From the NCBI GenBank assembly GCA_016193045.1, contig JACPSW010000165.1, positions 1-38,479 on the forward strand: a stretch of DNA of 38,479 nucleotides, read 5' to 3'. Every line of letters starts with the position of its first letter. Position 1 is the first letter of the stretch. Under the pieces are notes generated by a model. The model made no database searches and had not been told where the DNA came from. It was given only the letters and a program-made list of their open reading frames with translations. Of this stretch, positions 14,858 through 21,525 are shown piece after piece. Both the position numbers and the translations under genes were made by a program. The DNA is from Candidatus Rokuibacteriota bacterium (GTDB taxonomy: Bacteria > Methylomirabilota > Methylomirabilia > Rokubacteriales > CSP1-6).

Positions 14858-15432
14858 GCCAGAATGTGTGGATGCTTCCCGCGCTTCCGGCCGCCGATGA
14901 GCGGGAGGCGCCCTGCCCCCTCGAGCGCGCCCGGTTGTCTCTCCATCTGGCCGAGCAGGAGGAGGCGAGCCAGCGGCAGCAGCTGCGGGCCCTGGATGCG
15001 GAACTCCTGCACCTGCGGCTGGAGCTGCAAGAGGGCGGTCGCGCGCTGGGCGCCGGCAAAAACCCCTGGGAACTCTCACGCAAGCGGGAAGACCTCGCGG
15101 AGCGCCGGGATCGGCAAGAGGCCAGGCTCGCGCAAGCTCGGGAATCTGTGCGCGCGGCCGGTCGGGTCCTGGAGCAAGCTCACCGCCGCGCGCTCGACCT
15201 GGAGCACACGATCCAGAGAGAGGAACGGATGGTCGCCCAGTGGACGCACGAGATCCAGGCGACGGAACAACACCTCACCCGCCTGGAGCGGCTGCTCGTT
15301 GAAACCCAGGCCCGGGTGGACCAGGCCCACCGCGAGTACGCTCAACTGACGGGATCCGGAGGGATCACACCGGGCCCCGCTGCCCTCACCGGCGAGAGGT
15401 CCTCTCGTCCTTCCTTCGGACAGCCTCGATGA
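14854..15432 (+). CDS. Coiled-coil protein, partner of the membrane protein
   Basis: A 192-residue, highly charged helical protein with near-continuous coiled coil from about residue 22 to 165 and no signal peptide. The block from residue 117, with IQREERMVAQW and then TEQHLTRLERLLVETQARV and ending at LTG, closely matches the protein at 35855-36322, so the two form a family. It is translationally coupled to the upstream membrane protein. The last residues (after about 176) overlap a RelE remnant on the other strand, so the C-terminus has probably been altered by that element. No enzyme motif is visible; a structural or tethering role is the best guess. Confidence 0.8.
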   Translation: MSQNVWMLPALPAADEREAPCPLERARLSLHLAEQEEASQRQQLRALDAELLHLRLELQEGGRALGAGKNPWELSRKREDLAERRDRQEARLAQARESVRAAGRVLEQAHRRALDLEHTIQREERMVAQWTHEIQATEQHLTRLERLLVETQARVDQAHREYAQLTGSGGITPGPAALTGERSSRPSFGQPR

Positions 15433-15472
15433 CCAACTCGTTTCGGTCCGATCGGGTGGAGTAGAGCACCCG
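15386..15472 (-). pseudogene. 3' fragment of a second RelE-type toxin gene
   Basis: The minus-strand frame reads RVLYSTRSDRNELVIEAV and then a basic end, closely matching RVLYSIRADRNELTVEAI in the intact RelE-type gene at 15607-15849. A stop lies immediately before RVLYS, and a REP-like palindrome begins at 15476, so the gene is cut there. The fragment overlaps the last 47 bases of the coiled-coil gene on the plus strand. Confidence 0.7.
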
Positions 15473-15475
15473 CTA

Positions 15476-15499
15476 CCCTCTCCGTCACGAGGGAGAGGG
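15476..15499. repeat. REP-like palindrome, short copy
   Basis: CCCTCTCC and GGAGAGGG flank a GTCACGAG core. It is a diverged short form of the palindrome at 18264-18345 and 31216-31266. It marks the breakpoint of the RelE fragment. Confidence 0.7.
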
Positions 15500-15553
15500 A
15501 GAAGTGCCAGGAAAGCCGGGAACCTCGGAAGGACATCATTACCACATTTATTA

Positions 15554-15567
15554 CCACATTAATGTGG
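15554..15567. repeat. Perfect 14-bp AT-rich palindrome
   Basis: CCACATTAATGTGG, preceded by another half-site (TACCACATTT at 15540-15549). It stands out from the GC-rich surroundings and lies just upstream of the ORF6N relic, so it may be that gene's old operator or promoter region. Confidence 0.5.
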
Positions 15568-15606
15568 GAACTACCTTATTCCCCGGTGGCCGCTCAGGAT
15601 CGCGAT

Positions 15607-15849
15607 TTAGCCGAGTTGTATGGCCTCGACCGTCAGTTCGTTCCGGTCCGCCCGGATGGAGTAGAGCACCCGCCAGTCGCGGCCGACCCAGACGCGGAAG
15701 ATGCCTTCGCTCCCCTCTACCTTGTCGTATCCCCGGGGCCGGGGATCCTCCCCCAGATCCAGCAGGGCCTTGAGGATGGCAAAGAAGGCCGCGTCGTCGT
15801 CAATATCCAGAAGTTCTTTCTTGGCGCGACGGCGGATCCGCAGCTTCAC
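15607..15849 (-). CDS. RelE/ParE-type toxin
   Basis: An 80-residue basic toxin of the RelE/ParE fold: helix-rich N-terminus (RRRAKKELLDID), a loop with DPRP, then the strand core EGIFRVWVGRDWRVLYSI. RelE members cleave mRNA on the ribosome and ParE members poison gyrase; sequence alone does not decide which. GTG 15849 overlaps the antitoxin stop as GTGA. The normal C-terminal residues appear replaced: after TVEAI the frame runs into antisense ORF6N sequence and ends QLG, whereas the fragment at 15386 has a longer basic tail. Activity may be affected. Confidence 0.8.
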   Translation of the reverse strand: MKLRIRRRAKKELLDIDDDAAFFAILKALLDLGEDPRPRGYDKVEGSEGIFRVWVGRDWRVLYSIRADRNELTVEAIQLG

Positions 15850-16130
15850 CCGGCCTGGGCCTTCTTGAACCGGGCTAGGCGGGCCTCGATCTGGCGGATC
15901 GGGAAGGCGTCTGCCGGCTGCCGGCGACGGGCGCGGACCAGCGAATAGTCGGGGTCGCCCGGCCGCACCGGCTCTGGTTCGGAGACCTCGAAGAAGGCCT
16001 TCAGGGCGCGGTCCAGCAGCTCGCGGGCTGCCTCGGCGCGCGACGGCTTTCTCATCGCAAAGCGGTAGTCATCCAGGCGCTCGAGCAGCGCCTTGGGTGC
16101 CTTGATGTTCAGGAACGGGCCTTCGCTCAT
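15846..16130 (-). CDS. Ribbon-helix-helix-type antitoxin
   Basis: A 94-residue protein whose first 45 residues fit a ribbon-helix-helix DNA-binding domain: strand FLNIKAPKALLERLDDYR, then helices in SRAEAARELLDRALKAFF. The C-terminal half is charged and should wrap the toxin. ATG 16130 has GGAGG close upstream. The gene precedes its toxin, with a GTGA overlap. An inverted repeat inside the promoter (16170-16185) is the likely operator. Confidence 0.8.
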   Translation of the reverse strand: MSEGPFLNIKAPKALLERLDDYRFAMRKPSRAEAARELLDRALKAFFEVSEPEPVRPGDPDYSLVRARRRQPADAFPIRQIEARLARFKKAQAG

Positions 16131-16155
16131 GGACCTCCTCCCCTCGTGTGCCCCG

Positions 16156-16185
16156 ACGATAGCACGATTGTTGTGGCAATACAAC
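16156..16185 (-). promoter_or_regulatory. Promoter with inverted-repeat operator for the RHH/RelE module
   Basis: On the minus strand TTGTAT (16184-16179) and TATCGT (16161-16156) are 17 bases apart. The inverted repeat GTTGT (16170-16174) and ACAAC (16181-16185) overlaps the -35, which suits autorepression by a ribbon-helix-helix antitoxin. Confidence 0.55.
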
Positions 16186-16340
16186 CGATACAGGAAAGCG
16201 TGAGCGCTGATGACGACCCGGTGAGCCAAACTTGAGATCACAATTTGTGACCTCAAGATGAGCAGGAGCGCTTGCGGGCTCGAGGCGCTTGAGGACGGCA
16301 CGAGGTTGGAGGATATTCTTTTCATCGGGAGGTGGGGGAC

Positions 16341-17546
16341 GTGCCGGTCTATTCCGTGAGCCGTCTGGGCGTCTACGAGACCTGCCCGCGCCAGTACCGC
16401 TTCCAGTACCTGGACCGGCTGGAGGTCCCGGAGGTGGAGACGGTGGAGCGGTTCCTCGGCAACCGCGTCCACGACACCCTCGAAACCCTCTACAAGAACA
16501 TCCGGTTCGGGCGGGTCCCGTCCCTGGAGGGGCTGGTCGAGCTCTTCCGGGAGGCCTGGCGCGAGAACTGGCACGACCAGGTGCTGATCCGCGCGCCCGA
16601 CCTCACGGCCGAGGAGTACCGCCGCGCGGGGGAGCGCCAGCTCGAGGGCTACTACCGCCGCTACGCCCCCTTCGACCGCGACCACACGCTGGCCGTGGAG
16701 CGGCGGATCCTCTTCCCCCTGGACCGGGACGGCGGGGTCTGGTTCCAGGGGGTCCTGGACCGCCTCTCGCGGGCGCGGGACGGGCTCTGGCAGATCCGCG
16801 ACTACAAGACGGGCCAGTACCTGCCGTCCCAGGCGGCCCTCGACGAGGACCGGCAGCTCGGGCTCTACGAGCTGGGCGTCCGTCACCTCTGGCCCATGGC
16901 GGGCGAGATCGAGCTCGTCTGGCACTTCCTCGCCCACGATCTGGAACTGCGGAGCCGGCGCGCGCCGGCCTCGCTCGAAGCGCTCCGGCGGGAGACGCTG
17001 GCCCGGATCCGCGGCATCGAGCGGGACGAGACCTTCCCCACGCGGGTGGCCGCGCACTGCGAGACGTGCTCGTATCAGCCGGTGTGCCCGGCGTGGCGGC
17101 ACCGGGAGGAGATCGCCGCGTCGCCGGCGGCAGCCGAGGCCGTCGGCTGGGTGGACCGGCTGGCCGAGCTGAAGGCCCAGAAGCAGGCCGCCGTCGCGGA
17201 GCTCGACGCCGAGATCGAGGCCCTCGAGCGGCGGATCGCCGACTACGCCGACGCCCAGGGGCTCGAAGCGGTCTTCGGCACCGCCCACTATGCCCGGATC
17301 AGCCGCGGCGAGCGCTTCCACTATCCGCTCAAGGACGAGCCGGGGCGCGAGGAGCTGGAGGATCTCCTGCGCCGCCACGGCCGCTGGGGCGAGGTGGCCG
17401 CGCTGGACGTCCGCGCCCTGCCGGCGCGCGTCCACGGGGGTGAGTGGCCGGCCGAGCTGGTGGACGCGGTCCTCCCCTTCGAGAGCCGGGAGGAGACGGT
17501 GACGGTCAGGGTGGCCAAGCGCCCCGACGCCGGAGGCTCGCCATGA
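16341..17546 (+). CDS. Cas4/AddB-like PD-(D/E)XK nuclease with Fe-S cluster
   Basis: A 401-residue RecB-family nuclease. Catalytic residues are visible: H44 in NRVHDTLE, D140 in GVLDRLSR, D154 and K156 in DYKTG, and a RQLGLYELG motif (QxxxY type) at 171-179. Four cysteines, C15 in YETCPRQ and C240, C243 and C249 in CETCSYQPVCP, match the split [4Fe-4S] cluster of Cas4 and AddB. A coiled-coil region follows (about 262-320), then a unique C-terminal domain. GTG 16341 has GGGAGG eight bases upstream; an in-frame GTG at 16332 overlaps that site. No CRISPR array or helicase partner is nearby, so it probably acts in general DNA repair or recombination. Confidence 0.9.
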   Translation: MPVYSVSRLGVYETCPRQYRFQYLDRLEVPEVETVERFLGNRVHDTLETLYKNIRFGRVPSLEGLVELFREAWRENWHDQVLIRAPDLTAEEYRRAGERQLEGYYRRYAPFDRDHTLAVERRILFPLDRDGGVWFQGVLDRLSRARDGLWQIRDYKTGQYLPSQAALDEDRQLGLYELGVRHLWPMAGEIELVWHFLAHDLELRSRRAPASLEALRRETLARIRGIERDETFPTRVAAHCETCSYQPVCPAWRHREEIAASPAAAEAVGWVDRLAELKAQKQAAVAELDAEIEALERRIADYADAQGLEAVFGTAHYARISRGERFHYPLKDEPGREELEDLLRRHGRWGEVAALDVRALPARVHGGEWPAELVDAVLPFESREETVTVRVAKRPDAGGSP

Positions 17547-17568
17547 CGCGGCTCATCGCCACGGTCTG

Positions 17569-18066
17569 ATGCGCTGGCTGGTGGACGGCTACAACGTGAT
17601 CCGCCGCGACCCGGAGCTGGCCGCCCGGGAGCGGGAGACTCTCCAGGCGGGGCGCGAGGCGCTCTGCCGCTTGCTCTCCACGGCGGCGCGCCGCTCCGGC
17701 GACCAGTTCACCGTGGTTTTCGACGGCGAGCGGGGTGGCGGCAGCGCCCCGGGCGGGCCGGGGGTCCGCGTGATCTTCTCCAGCGCCCGGGAGCAAGCTG
17801 ATCAGGTCCTGGCGCGATTGGCTACGGGCGGCGGCGCCGTGGTTTCCAATGATCGCGAGGTGCGCCAGGCTGCGAGCCGCGCCGGCGCCATCGCCGTCAG
17901 GGCCGACGAGTTCCTGGCGCGCCTCGGAAAGGCCGGGGGGTCGGGCGCCGAAGAGAAAGGCGAGGAGGACGAGGCCCCGGCCCCGAGCAAGAAGGGCAAC
18001 CCCCGCCGCCTCCCCAAGAAGGCCCGCGCCGCCGCCCGCGCCCTCCGAAGGATCAGGCTGACTTAG
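17569..18066 (+). CDS. NYN-domain (YacP/Rae1-like) probable ribonuclease
   Basis: A 165-residue PIN-like NYN protein. The N-terminal motif WLVDGYNVIRRDPEL holds the first catalytic Asp, VVFDGERGGG the second, and the block SSAREQADQVLARLA with VVSNDREVRQAA the remaining acidic residues. YacP/Rae1 relatives cleave mRNA on translating ribosomes. The C-terminal 45 residues are highly charged (acidic, then Lys/Arg-rich) and could bind RNA or ribosomes. The gene follows the PD-(D/E)XK gene by 22 bases on the same strand, so the two may be co-transcribed. Function is inferred from family. Confidence 0.85.
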   Translation: MRWLVDGYNVIRRDPELAARERETLQAGREALCRLLSTAARRSGDQFTVVFDGERGGGSAPGGPGVRVIFSSAREQADQVLARLATGGGAVVSNDREVRQAASRAGAIAVRADEFLARLGKAGGSGAEEKGEEDEAPAPSKKGNPRRLPKKARAAARALRRIRLT

Positions 18067-18182
18067 TCTTCGATCCAGGCCGTCGCTGGCCGCAGCAGGA
18101 AGTCTTCGACCGGAATGCCCTGGGCCCCCACCAGCAGCAACCGCTGGGGGTGAAATGCGCGTATTTTTGCGGGCGTAACGAT
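18063..18182 (-). pseudogene. C-terminal fragment of an unidentified gene
   Basis: A 39-codon minus-strand frame with protein-like content (FHPQRLLLVGAQGIPVEDF) ends at 18063. It begins abruptly at a stop codon next to an inverted repeat and has no start codon. It looks like the 3' end of a gene whose body was deleted up to its promoter. I do not recognise the family with confidence; an AAA-type ATPase C-terminus is one possibility. Confidence 0.4.
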
Positions 18183-18202
18183 TTACTCAATATCGTGAGT
18201 AA
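18183..18202. promoter_or_regulatory. Inverted-repeat operator-like site
   Basis: TTACTCA and TGAGTAA arms are separated by six bases, and a further half-site TTTACTCAA follows at 18204-18212. It is AT-rich in a GC-rich setting and sits directly upstream of the gene fragment, as a regulator site would. Confidence 0.5.
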
Positions 18203-18263
18203 TTTTACTCAAGAGGGCCGGCTCAGGGGGATTAGCCTGGACTATTCGCGAAGACGCGGGTCA

Positions 18264-18345
18264 CCCTCACCCCGACCCTCTCCCTCACGAGGGAGAGGGA
18301 GGGATTTTGGAACCCTCGCCCCCGGGGGAGAGGGCAGGGTGAGGG
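18264..18345. repeat. REP-like element with nested palindromes
   Basis: Outer arms CCCTCACCC (18264-18272) and GGGTGAGGG (18337-18345) enclose an inner palindrome CCCTCTCCCTC/GAGGGAGAGGG and the tail GATTTTGGAACCCTCGCCCC. The inner part and tail recur at 31216-31266. It fills most of the gap between the NYN and SDR genes. Confidence 0.8.
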
Positions 18346-18386
18346 GGCGCCTGCGAGGCGGCGCTCGCGTTCATGCATAGTTGGCC

Positions 18387-19142
18387 CTAGAGGCGGGCGC
18401 CGCGCAGGCTGATGAACTCGCCGGTCAGGTAGTCGGGAGCGTCCAGGCAGAGAAACCGCACCACCCGGGCGACTTCCTCGGGGCGGCCGAACCGTCCGAT
18501 GGGAAAGGCCGTGCTGAGCCGCTCCCGCGCCTCGGGGCCCCGCGCGATCTGATCGAGCATGTCGGTCTCGATGACGGACGGCAGCACCGCGTTGACGGCG
18601 ATCCCCTCCCGCGCCAGCTCCCGCGCCGCCTTCGCCGTGAGCGCCAGGAGCCCCGCCTTGCTCGCCGCGTAGTGGGCCCCGATCGCCCCGCCCGTCAGCG
18701 CCGCGCCGGAGGAGATGTTCACGATCCGGCCCCGCCCGGCGGCCCGCAAGCGCGGAATCGCCGCCCGGAGACAGAAGAAGGCCCCGTCCAGGTTCACCGC
18801 CAGCGTGCGATGCCAGCTCTCGTCGGTGATGGCCGTGATGGAATCGATGCGGGACGCGATGCCGGCGTTGTTGACGAGGATGTCCAGGCGCCCCAACCGC
18901 TCATCGATCGCGCGAAACATGGCCTCCACGGCCCCCCGGTCGCTCACGTCCGCCTGGACCGCGAGCGCCCGACCGCCCGCGCCCTGGATGGCGGCCACGG
19001 CGGCCTCGGCCTCCTCGCGCCGCTGGACATAGTTGATGACCACGGTGACATCCGCGGCCGCCAGCTCGACCGCGATGGCTCGGCCGATCCCGCGCGAGGC
19101 GCCGGTGACGAGCGCCACTTTACGCTGTCGTTCTGAATCCAT
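18387..19142 (-). CDS. Short-chain dehydrogenase/reductase (FabG-like)
   Basis: A 251-residue classical SDR. The cofactor motif TGASRGIG spans residues 13-20, NNAG 91-94, and the catalytic S145, Y158 and K162 (YAASK) are all present. The C-terminal LTGEFISLRGARL differs slightly from the usual fatty-acid-synthesis FabG ending 'G', so a catabolic oxidoreductase is as likely. ATG 19142 (MDSERQRKVALVTG) gives the normal short lead before the first strand; a frame to 19175 adds an atypical leader. It is divergent from the IclR-led operon and may belong to the same regulon. Confidence 0.9.
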   Translation of the reverse strand: MDSERQRKVALVTGASRGIGRAIAVELAAADVTVVINYVQRREEAEAAVAAIQGAGGRALAVQADVSDRGAVEAMFRAIDERLGRLDILVNNAGIASRIDSITAITDESWHRTLAVNLDGAFFCLRAAIPRLRAAGRGRIVNISSGAALTGGAIGAHYAASKAGLLALTAKAARELAREGIAVNAVLPSVIETDMLDQIARGPEARERLSTAFPIGRFGRPEEVARVVRFLCLDAPDYLTGEFISLRGARL

Positions 19143-19251
19143 CGCGTTCGCTAGCTTACCCCGTGACCGGGGCAAAAGCGAGATAGGACAATTGACCCAG
19201 AAAATTGAATGATCTTGCGGATTGTCCTCCAGTGGGCCGCGTGGTTACTTT

Positions 19252-19288
19252 GGTCCGAAATGTTTTCCTTTGATCCGCTATTCGGACC
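19252..19288 (+). promoter_or_regulatory. Inverted-repeat operator upstream of the IclR gene
   Basis: GGTCCGAA (19252-19259) and TTCGGACC (19281-19288) are perfect 8-base arms 21 bases apart, with a related TGATCCGC between them. The spacing of about two to three helical turns suits a dimer-of-dimers regulator. It lies in the divergent region between the SDR gene and the IclR-led operon, so IclR autoregulation is the simplest reading. Confidence 0.6.
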
Positions 19289-19303
19289 GAGCTGGGGCCA
19301 GCG

Positions 19304-20137
19304 ATGAAAGAGGGAGACCTCGTGAAGACGGTCGCGCGAGCCGCGGACCTCCTGTACTGGCTGGCGACCAGTCCCCGGCCAGCGAGGTTCTCCGAAATCT
19401 GCCGCGGCGTGCGCCTGGGCAAGCCCGTGGTGCATCGCCTGCTCTCGACGCTCGAGCACAAGGGGCTCATAGCCAAGAACCCCCAGGATCGCGTGTATTC
19501 GCTGGGCGCCGGCATTGCCACGCTGGCGGCCAATCTCCTCCACCGCGGTGACCTCATCTCGAAGAGTCAGCCCGCGATGAGAGAGCTGTGGGAAGCCTTC
19601 GGCGAGACAGTCACGCTCAGCATCCGCGTCGAGTTTCAGCGGTTCTGCATCTACCAGCTCGAGAGCCCTCACCCGTTGCGGTACACCTTGCCCCTCGGCC
19701 GCCCACTTCCGCTCTACGCCGGCGCGACCGGCAAGCTGCTCCTGGCGATGATGCCCGATGAGAAGATCGACCAGTATCTCGCGGGCACGCCCCTCGTCCG
19801 GCTCGGCCCGACCACCCCGACGGACGCCAAGCGACTGCGGCGCGAGCTCCTGGAGGTGCGCCGCAAGGCCTACGCGACGAGCACCGACGAGACCGGTCCC
19901 GGCGGGACGGGCATCGCGACGGCCATCTATGGGGCCGGCGACGAGTGCATCGCCAGCGTCGGCCTGTTCGCGCCCAAGACCCGCATGTCGTCCCAGCGTC
20001 TTCACGAAGCGACCGAGCCCGTGCTGCACGCCGCGCAGGCCATCTCCAGCGCCGTCGGGGCGCTGGTCGGCGGCCAGCCCGTCGCGGCGGCGGGCGGGAT
20101 GCGCAATTCCTTCCAAGCAGGGAGGCTGAGCCAGTGA
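19304..20137 (+). CDS. IclR-family transcriptional regulator
   Basis: A 277-residue regulator with an N-terminal winged helix-turn-helix (about residues 8-70, including FSEICRGVRLGKPVVHRLLSTL) and the C-terminal IclR effector domain (LYAGATGKLLLAMMP and the GTGIATAIYGAGDECIASVGLFAP block). IclR proteins sense aromatic or organic acids and control catabolic genes. ATG 19304 is used; an in-frame GTG at 19322 has a better ribosome site (AGGGAG five bases before) and could be the true start. The stop overlaps the ferredoxin start as GTGA, so this regulator is the first gene of the oxidoreductase operon. Confidence 0.9.
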   Translation: MKEGDLVKTVARAADLLYWLATSPRPARFSEICRGVRLGKPVVHRLLSTLEHKGLIAKNPQDRVYSLGAGIATLAANLLHRGDLISKSQPAMRELWEAFGETVTLSIRVEFQRFCIYQLESPHPLRYTLPLGRPLPLYAGATGKLLLAMMPDEKIDQYLAGTPLVRLGPTTPTDAKRLRRELLEVRRKAYATSTDETGPGGTGIATAIYGAGDECIASVGLFAPKTRMSSQRLHEATEPVLHAAQAISSAVGALVGGQPVAAAGGMRNSFQAGRLSQ

Positions 20138-20358
20138 AGCGATTGCGAGCGGAAGTTCTCATCGAAGAAGCCAGATGCCGGTCCTGCGGAATCTGCATCG
20201 ACGTATGCCCGACGCAGGTCCTCGTCCCGATGCCCATAACAAAGAAAGCCGCCGTCGGGAAGATCGAAAAGTGTACGGCCTGCCGGCTCTGCGAGGTGCT
20301 CTGCCCCGACTGGGCCGTGACAGTCTACGCGGCGCACGAGGAGGCGGCTCATGTCTAA
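20134..20358 (+). CDS. 2-oxoacid:ferredoxin oxidoreductase ferredoxin (delta) subunit
   Basis: A 74-residue two-cluster ferredoxin. The first cluster motif is CRSCGICIDVCP and the second CTACRLCEVLCP, each a CxxCxxCxxxCP set. It carries electrons from the TPP/iron-sulfur centre of the oxidoreductase to a soluble ferredoxin. GTG 20134 overlaps the IclR stop and follows GGGAGG; a longer overlapping frame is not needed. Its stop overlaps the alpha-subunit start by eight bases. In this family the delta subunit is often separate, as here. Confidence 0.9.
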   Translation: MKRLRAEVLIEEARCRSCGICIDVCPTQVLVPMPITKKAAVGKIEKCTACRLCEVLCPDWAVTVYAAHEEAAHV

Positions 20359-21520
20359 CAAACACGCCCAGTCGCGACGCGTGCTCCTGCTGGGGAACGA
20401 GGCCTGCGCCGAAGGCGCAATCGCCGCCGGTGTACGGTTCTATGCGGGCTATCCGATCACGCCTGCGACGGAGATCTTCGAGCGGTTTGCGTACCGGCTG
20501 CCTGCCCTGGGGGGCGTGTGTGTCCAGATGGAGGACGAGTGCGGGAGCATGCACGCGCTGCTCGGCGCCGCAGCGGCGGGCCAGCGCGTCGCCACGGCGA
20601 CGTCGGGGCCGGGCTTCAACCTCGTCCAGGAGGGCATCGCGTCCCTGGCCTCGGCCGAGCTCCCCGCCGTCATCATCAACGTCCAGCGCATCGGGCCTTC
20701 GACCGGTTCCATCCACGGCGCCCAGATGGATGTCATGCAAGCCCAATGGGGCTTCAACGGGAATCACCAGACGATCGCCCTCGCCCCCTCGTCCGTCTCG
20801 GAGTGTTTCTGGACCACCGTCAGGGCTGTCGAGCTGGCCGAAACGCTTCGCATGCCGGTGCTCGTCATGTCGGAGATGCACGTCGGGCTCATGCGTCAGG
20901 CTGTCGAGCTGCCCGACTACGACGAGGTCCGGATCGAGGGGCGCCCGCGCCCGACCTGCGCGCCCTCCGACTACCGAACGTATCTCTGCAAGAGGCTGGA
21001 GGACGTTCCTCCCCTGGCCGACATCGGCTCGGGCTATCGCAACGTGTTTCAGGTGACTACCCACGGGTCCGAGACGGCGGGCGGCGGCGGGATGGTGTGG
21101 GACTACAAAGAAGCCGACTGGCACCTTCGACACCTCGCCGCGAAGGTCCTTCACCGCCGGCACGAGATCGAATGGGTGGAGCCCTTCGCGACTGAGGACG
21201 CGGAGGTGGTCATCGTCGCCTACGGAAGCTGCGTGTCCGCCGCCCTCGCCGCGATGAAAGCGGCGCGTCAAGACGGGCGGAGAGTGGGAGTGCTGAAGCT
21301 CGTGTCGCTCTGGCCGTTTCCGGAGGACGCGGTCCGCCGGCACGCGGCGAAGGCCGAGCTGGTCCTGGTTCCGGAACTGAACCTCGGCCAGATGGTCCGC
21401 GAAGTCGAGCGGGTCCTCGGGCCCAGCGGCATTCCTGTGCACCCGATCAATCGCGTCGATTCGTACTACATGTGGCCCGACGACATCCTGGGCGTCCTGA
21501 ACGCCATGGCCGGGAGGTAG
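20351..21520 (+). CDS. 2-oxoacid:ferredoxin oxidoreductase alpha subunit
   Basis: A 389-residue alpha subunit (pyrimidine-binding and transketolase C-terminal domains). The motif GYPITPATEIFE (about 34-45) is characteristic of 2-oxoglutarate/2-oxoacid ferredoxin oxidoreductases, with EDECGSMHALLGAAAAG and ATSGPGFNL following. The C-terminal domain (from about 285) ends at the MWPDDILG block. With beta and gamma subunits it oxidatively decarboxylates a 2-oxoacid to acyl-CoA, CO2 and reduced ferredoxin. The particular oxoacid (2-oxoglutarate, aryl- or branched-chain oxoacid) cannot be settled by eye. Confidence 0.92.
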   Translation: MSNKHAQSRRVLLLGNEACAEGAIAAGVRFYAGYPITPATEIFERFAYRLPALGGVCVQMEDECGSMHALLGAAAAGQRVATATSGPGFNLVQEGIASLASAELPAVIINVQRIGPSTGSIHGAQMDVMQAQWGFNGNHQTIALAPSSVSECFWTTVRAVELAETLRMPVLVMSEMHVGLMRQAVELPDYDEVRIEGRPRPTCAPSDYRTYLCKRLEDVPPLADIGSGYRNVFQVTTHGSETAGGGGMVWDYKEADWHLRHLAAKVLHRRHEIEWVEPFATEDAEVVIVAYGSCVSAALAAMKAARQDGRRVGVLKLVSLWPFPEDAVRRHAAKAELVLVPELNLGQMVREVERVLGPSGIPVHPINRVDSYYMWPDDILGVLNAMAGR

Positions 21521-21525
21521 CGACA

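Larger units (their letters stand above)
15562..16261 (+). pseudogene. ORF6N-domain gene relic split by a toxin-antitoxin cassette
   Basis: Two short plus-strand pieces match an ORF6N DNA-binding domain in the right order. At 15586-15630 the frame reads VAAQDRDLAELYGLD, like the family's DRDLAELYGV motif. At 16214-16261 it reads RPGEPNLRSQFVTSR and then a stop, like the family's NLRSQFVTS motif. In intact ORF6N proteins these motifs lie about 35-45 residues apart; here about 600 bases separate them, and the RHH/RelE cassette fills the gap on the opposite strand. The match is by eye from short motifs. Confidence 0.5.

Noticed and set aside
16231-16257. Near-perfect 27-bp palindrome (CTTGAG ... 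CTCAAG) as an operator
   Set aside because: It coincides with the codons for the ORF6N motif LRSQFVTS, whose coding sequence happens to be near-palindromic; a relic coding origin explains it.
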